From NCBI GenBank assembly GCA_030597645.1, contig JAUVRN010000053.1, positions 1 to 9,058 of the forward strand: a DNA stretch of 9,058 nucleotides, given 5' to 3'. Source of the stretch: Candidatus Zixiibacteriota bacterium (GTDB lineage: Bacteria > Zixibacteria > MSB-5A5 > JAUVRN01). How positions within the stretch are numbered: position 1 is the first letter of the stretch; every line of letters begins with the position of its first letter. A model generated the notes under the pieces. The model did no database searches. It was not told the DNA's origin and saw nothing but the letters and a program-made list of their open reading frames with translations. The translations under genes were made by a program, and so were the position numbers. Below are positions 6,237-9,058 of the stretch, one piece after another.

Positions 6237-6260
6237 ACTGCCTGCGCATTCATTGGCAGT
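6237..6260. terminator. Inverted repeat between convergent genes, possible bidirectional terminator
   Basis: ACTGCC (6237-6242), starting directly after the transpeptidase stop codon, is mirrored by GGCAGT (6255-6260) around 12 bases. A competing stem CGCAT/ATGCG (6245-6249 and 6261-6265) overlaps it. The 43-base gap between convergent genes is where a shared terminator is expected. No T-run follows on either strand, so intrinsic termination is uncertain. Confidence 0.3.
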
Positions 6261-6279
6261 ATGCGGTCGCCCCGCCGTG

Positions 6280-7737
6280 TCACTTCCCGGGCCGGTATTT
6301 CTCTTGTCGCGCGATCTTGACCAGCGTTCCCGCTTCCAGGGTCTGATGTTCGGGCAGGTCGTTGATCAGCGCCGTGTACGCCGGCAACCAGTGATTGCCG
6401 GTCCGTTCGCCAAGCTGCGCCAGATTCTCATCCTGTCGCGCCTCGACCACGCGGACGCGCAGGCCGGCAATCGCGTCCCAGTCTGACTCCTTCAGCGGAC
6501 GCAGGCTGAGGGCCGTTGCGCGCAGCGCACTGCGATACCGATTGGCGCCGGCGGCCACGAGCTGGTAGGTGGTCCCCTGCATGCGCGCCCACAGATAATG
6601 GAGGTACGAAGGCTCCCCGCCTCGCTTGGCGCTCTCTTCCAGCGTCACGTAGTGTCCCGACCAGGCGCCGCTGTCGACAGCCCGATCCTGCAGTGGGCTG
6701 GCCTTGTGCTCCTCGCGCAGCCGCTCTACGAATTGCTTTGCATACACGGAAGGCTCTTCATTGCCGGCGACCCCAAGCAGCGCGATGGCTTTCTGTTCGT
6801 CCGTATAAGCGGCCACGTAACCCGGCGTATTGAGCGTATTCCATCCTGCCGGAAAGGTCACGGTAAAGCCCATATCGGGATGATAGAACCGATCGCCCTT
6901 GAAGATCCCCTGAGCCGGGTTGACGTCGTACCAGAGCCCGTCCAGTTTGTCGAGGAAGGCCCGCTGATCGGCGGCGATGGGTGCCTGCGCAATCCGCTGG
7001 ATCTTCTCGGCCTCCTTGTGGATGTCGCTTACGCGGTCCGGCGTGGTCGGGTGGGAGTCGGAGAAGCTGGACGTGCGACTCTCTCCGGAGCGCATCTCGC
7101 CGTCCTGCTCCAGGCTCGCAAGGATGTTCGCCAGCGCCGTCGGCTCGTAGCCGCTGCGTGCGGCCAGTCGCATACCCAGGCGATCCGCTTCCTTCTCCTG
7201 GCCTCGCGAATAGCTCGCCAGCGAGATCTGGCCGACCGCGTTGATCGGGGCGTTAATCAGTGCTCCGAGATCGTCGTTCACCACGGCACCCACGATGCTG
7301 CCCGGTATCTGCAGAATGCCGCTCAGGACACCGCGTTTCTGTCGTTGTGCCGAGTGACGCTCGGTGACGTGTGTGATTTCGTGACCGATAACCCCGGCGA
7401 GTTCATCTTCGTTGTTGGCGAGCACCAACAGACCACGTGATATGTAGACCCAGCCTCCGGGCACCGCAAAGGCGTTGGGCTCGGACTGGTCGACGATGTG
7501 AAACTCAAAGGTGTATGGGTTGTCTTCGAGGTTGCGCACCTGTCGCGCACCGATGGCCTGAATGTACTCCGTGGGAGCCGGGGCCTCGTACAGGCCGATT
7601 TCCTCGGCGACCTGCTTGGCTACCTCCGCGCCGATTTCCACGTCGCTGGATTGGGCTACGGCAGGTACATTCCCCATCCAGGCCACCAGGGCCAGGACAA
7701 CGGGATACACACACAAGCGTAACGCGCGAATCATCAT
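6280..7737 (-). CDS. Secreted M48-family zinc metalloprotease, BepA/YfgC-like, with C-terminal extension
   Basis: This 485-residue periplasmic zinc protease probably takes part in envelope protein quality control. Residues 1-29 are a signal peptide ending AVAQS. The catalytic domain (about 35-245) contains HEITH at 119-123, whose two histidines bind zinc with Glu120 as catalytic base. The downstream EKEAD (181-185) supplies the third ligand, probably Glu181. SYSRGQEKEADRLG and SSFSDSHPTTPDR are typical of the M48 group that includes BepA. After residue 285 comes a beta-rich region beginning GFTVTFPAGW. It is followed by a segment at about 428-476 resembling a LysM-type fold (ENLAQLGERTGN, LEAGTLVKIAR). 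BepA instead ends in TPR repeats, so this is a different subtype. Two ATGs stand in tandem: AAGG lies four bases from the first and seven from the second (7734), so the true start may be the second. It converges on the L,D-transpeptidase genes. Confidence 0.9.
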   Translation of the reverse strand: MMIRALRLCVYPVVLALVAWMGNVPAVAQSSDVEIGAEVAKQVAEEIGLYEAPAPTEYIQAIGARQVRNLEDNPYTFEFHIVDQSEPNAFAVPGGWVYISRGLLVLANNEDELAGVIGHEITHVTERHSAQRQKRGVLSGILQIPGSIVGAVVNDDLGALINAPINAVGQISLASYSRGQEKEADRLGMRLAARSGYEPTALANILASLEQDGEMRSGESRTSSFSDSHPTTPDRVSDIHKEAEKIQRIAQAPIAADQRAFLDKLDGLWYDVNPAQGIFKGDRFYHPDMGFTVTFPAGWNTLNTPGYVAAYTDEQKAIALLGVAGNEEPSVYAKQFVERLREEHKASPLQDRAVDSGAWSGHYVTLEESAKRGGEPSYLHYLWARMQGTTYQLVAAGANRYRSALRATALSLRPLKESDWDAIAGLRVRVVEARQDENLAQLGERTGNHWLPAYTALINDLPEHQTLEAGTLVKIARQEKYRPGK

Positions 7738-7958
7738 TGGACCTTCTCGGAATCAACCAGGTTTCAACTTCATCTTGCTCAAAGGAGCGCCGCCGGATTC
7801 TCGATGCGGTTCGCCGGCGCGACGATCTCATCGCCACCTTCGGCTGTGCGACCGCGAAAAATCGTGTTCAGCCCGAAGGGCACGAGCCCGGGCGGAACGA
7901 AGTGAACCGGTGGCGCTCAGATGAGCGGCTTCATGGCTCAGTGCACGTACCCGACCGA

Positions 7959-7980
7959 CGAGCTACAGGTGCGTAGCTCG
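7959..7980 (-). terminator. Perfect eight-pair hairpin downstream of the sulfatase
   Basis: CGAGCTAC (7959-7966) and GTAGCTCG (7973-7980) form an eight-pair stem with a six-base loop, beginning 35 bases beyond the sulfatase stop. It is the strongest compact hairpin in this half of the window. There is no T-run after it on the minus strand, so it may stabilise the mRNA end or act with Rho rather than alone. Confidence 0.4.
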
Positions 7981-7986
7981 CCGATC

Positions 7987-8001
7987 AAGGGTGCGTCCCT
8001 T
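7987..8001 (-). repeat. Small hairpin AAGGG/CCCTT just after the sulfatase stop
   Basis: AAGGG (7987-7991) and CCCTT (7997-8001) flank a five-base loop, 14 bases past the sulfatase stop and immediately before the larger hairpin. The two could form a tandem structure at the 3' end of the sulfatase mRNA. The stem is weak alone. Confidence 0.25.
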
Positions 8002-8015
8002 TACACAATCCGGTT

Positions 8016-9058
8016 CTATTGCGTAGGCGGTTCGTACGGATCCTTCTGCCCCGGCTTGATCGGCGGCTCCTGCCTCAGCGAGACCACGTGGGCGCCCAGC
8101 TGCCCGAGGGCGGCCTTTGGAACCCAGGTCTCCGGGAAGATCACGTTCTGCGTCTCGCCCGGGTCCTTGTAGAGGTTGTAGATACGCGGCATTCCGTAGT
8201 CGAGGGTCGGGCTGAGGATGTTTTGCTGCTCCTTCAGGTTCACCTTCCAGTTGCGCCACTTGACGCCCCAGACGTCGTTGCCCATGTAGACGATCAGCCC
8301 CTCGCGATTGGATTTCTCCTGCTTGCCCTGCAGGAAATCGGTCTGGTCAACCCCGTCGATGACGCGATCGTCCGGCACCTTGCCGCCGGCGATTTTGGCG
8401 AAGGTCGGAAACAGATCCATCTCGTGCACGATCTCGTCGCTCGCCGTGCCGGCGGGTATCTTGCCCGGCCAGCGCGCGGCAAAGGGCACCCGCAGGCTCC
8501 CCTCGAAGCCCGTGAACAGCGACCCCCGCCAGGGGCCCGCTGCACCGGGAATGAAGTACTCGATCGACGGGGTGTTCGATCCTTCAGCTAACGCTTCCGG
8601 CCCGTTGTCCGCGGTGAAGATGAAGAGGGTGTTATCCCGGATTCCCAGTTCGTCGACCGCGTCGAGCAACATGCCGTTGTACGCATCGACCTGCGCCAGC
8701 ACGTCCGCCCAGCGACCGTTGCCCGTCTTCCCGGCAAAATCCGGATGCGGTATGGACGGATAGTGAGTCATCGTGTACGGGACGTACAGGAAGAACGGCT
8801 TCTTGGCCTTCACCTGACGTTTCATGTAGTCGATCGACCGTTTCGTCAGCTCAAGGTCGATCAGCGCGCGCTCCTTGAGATTGTAGGACTTCACCTGTTT
8901 CGGCGTGGAGCCCTTCTTGCCCTCGTAGATGTAGGTGCCCTCGACGCCGCTCTCCGCGTAGCCGTCGAGCACTTCCCAGGGCGTCTCGTCGCTCGAGTTG
9001 GGGATGCCGTACCATTCGTCGAAGCCCTGGTCCGTGGGGAACCGGCCCTCGGTGTGAC
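8016..9058 (-). CDS. Sulfatase (arylsulfatase family), C-terminal 346 residues; 5' end outside the window
   Basis: The reading frame is open to the right edge, and its first visible residues, HTEGRFPTDQGFDEWYG, follow where sulfatases have the GKWH motif. The gene therefore starts beyond base 9058, and an apparent GTG start at 8972 is internal. Sulfatases (PF00884) hydrolyse sulfate esters using a formylglycine made from Cys or Ser; that residue is in the missing N-terminal part. Visible active-site features are the histidine of PYTMTHYP and the metal-binding Asp-Asn of FTADNGPEA. Further along are WRGSLFTGFEGSLRVPF, RWPGKIP and EMDLFPTFAKIAG, all typical of bacterial arylsulfatases. The C-terminal subdomain (VWGVKWRNWKVNLKEQQ, IYNLYKDPGETQN) appears complete and ends EPPTQ. 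Substrate cannot be deduced. It is followed by two hairpins and a 278-base gap before the M48 protease gene. Confidence 0.93.
   Translation of the reverse strand, partial: HTEGRFPTDQGFDEWYGIPNSSDETPWEVLDGYAESGVEGTYIYEGKKGSTPKQVKSYNLKERALIDLELTKRSIDYMKRQVKAKKPFFLYVPYTMTHYPSIPHPDFAGKTGNGRWADVLAQVDAYNGMLLDAVDELGIRDNTLFIFTADNGPEALAEGSNTPSIEYFIPGAAGPWRGSLFTGFEGSLRVPFAARWPGKIPAGTASDEIVHEMDLFPTFAKIAGGKVPDDRVIDGVDQTDFLQGKQEKSNREGLIVYMGNDVWGVKWRNWKVNLKEQQNILSPTLDYGMPRIYNLYKDPGETQNVIFPETWVPKAALGQLGAHVVSLRQEPPIKPGQKDPYEPPTQ

Larger units (their letters stand above)
7738..8015. other. 278-base spacer between sulfatase and M48 protease genes
   Basis: No believable gene is visible here. The part nearest the sulfatase stop holds two perfect hairpins (7987-8001 and 7959-7980). 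The part nearest the protease holds a GC-rich repeat GCGCCG/CGGCGC (7787-7792 and 7815-7820). A GCCCG/CGGGC pair with a TTTTT run about ten bases on (minus strand) lies between them. The protease promoter should be here, but I found no convincing hexamer pair. The spacing suggests the protease is transcribed separately from the sulfatase. Confidence 0.4.

Noticed and set aside
6598..7440. A 280-codon open frame on the plus strand opposite the M48 gene
   Set aside because: It lies antisense to the HEITH-bearing catalytic domain and shows no recognisable motif.
7921..8172. An 83-codon plus-strand frame starting in the spacer before the sulfatase stop
   Set aside because: Most of it is antisense to the sulfatase C-terminus and no Shine-Dalgarno precedes it.
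8016..8972. A complete sulfatase-related gene starting at the GTG at 8972
   Set aside because: The frame remains open to the window edge and encodes conserved sulfatase sequence upstream of that codon, so the GTG is internal.

Overview
The window is a GC-rich bacterial chromosomal segment. It carries six recognisable or partial protein genes in three transcriptional blocks, plus the first 22 codons of a seventh gene at the left edge. It suggests a diderm bacterium, most likely Pseudomonadota and perhaps Gammaproteobacteria. The reasons are a YcbB/LdtD-type L,D-transpeptidase with a scaffold domain, a secreted BepA/YfgC-like M48 protease, a twin-arginine signal start and a PF07399-type antiporter. 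Lineage is inferred from family content only. I see no rRNA, tRNA, CRISPR, insertion sequence or phage signal.

Left block (minus strand, read right to left from 3372). A 603-residue putative Na+/H+ antiporter (1561-3372) is followed after 16 bases by a 454-residue membrane protein (180-1544). In that protein an eight-helix ZIP-like fold is split by a cyclic-nucleotide-binding-like domain. About 110 bases further on, a new gene starts at base 67 with a strong Shine-Dalgarno and a twin-arginine motif, and leaves the window after 22 codons. The first two genes look like one ion-transport operon.

Divergent spacer 3373-3853 (481 bases). I see no convincing gene. It holds several perfect inverted repeats and a plausible promoter just before the rightward genes.

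Middle block (plus strand). A secreted L,D-transpeptidase of YcbB/LdtD architecture (3854-5521) is followed, with its stop codon almost touching the next start, by a second secreted L,D-transpeptidase of the different YkuD_2 type (probable TTG start at 5523, ending 6236). The pair is probably translationally coupled and acts on periplasmic peptidoglycan.

Right block (minus strand). A secreted M48 metalloprotease (6280-7737) converges on the transpeptidases across 43 bases. Further right lies the C-terminal 346 residues of a sulfatase (8016 to beyond 9058), separated from the protease gene by a 278-base spacer with hairpins.

The shared theme is the cell envelope: ion transport, cell-wall cross-linking and periplasmic proteolysis. 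The most unusual item is the ZIP/cNMP-domain fusion paired with the antiporter: neither its metal-site histidines nor its nucleotide-phosphate contacts match the canonical families.
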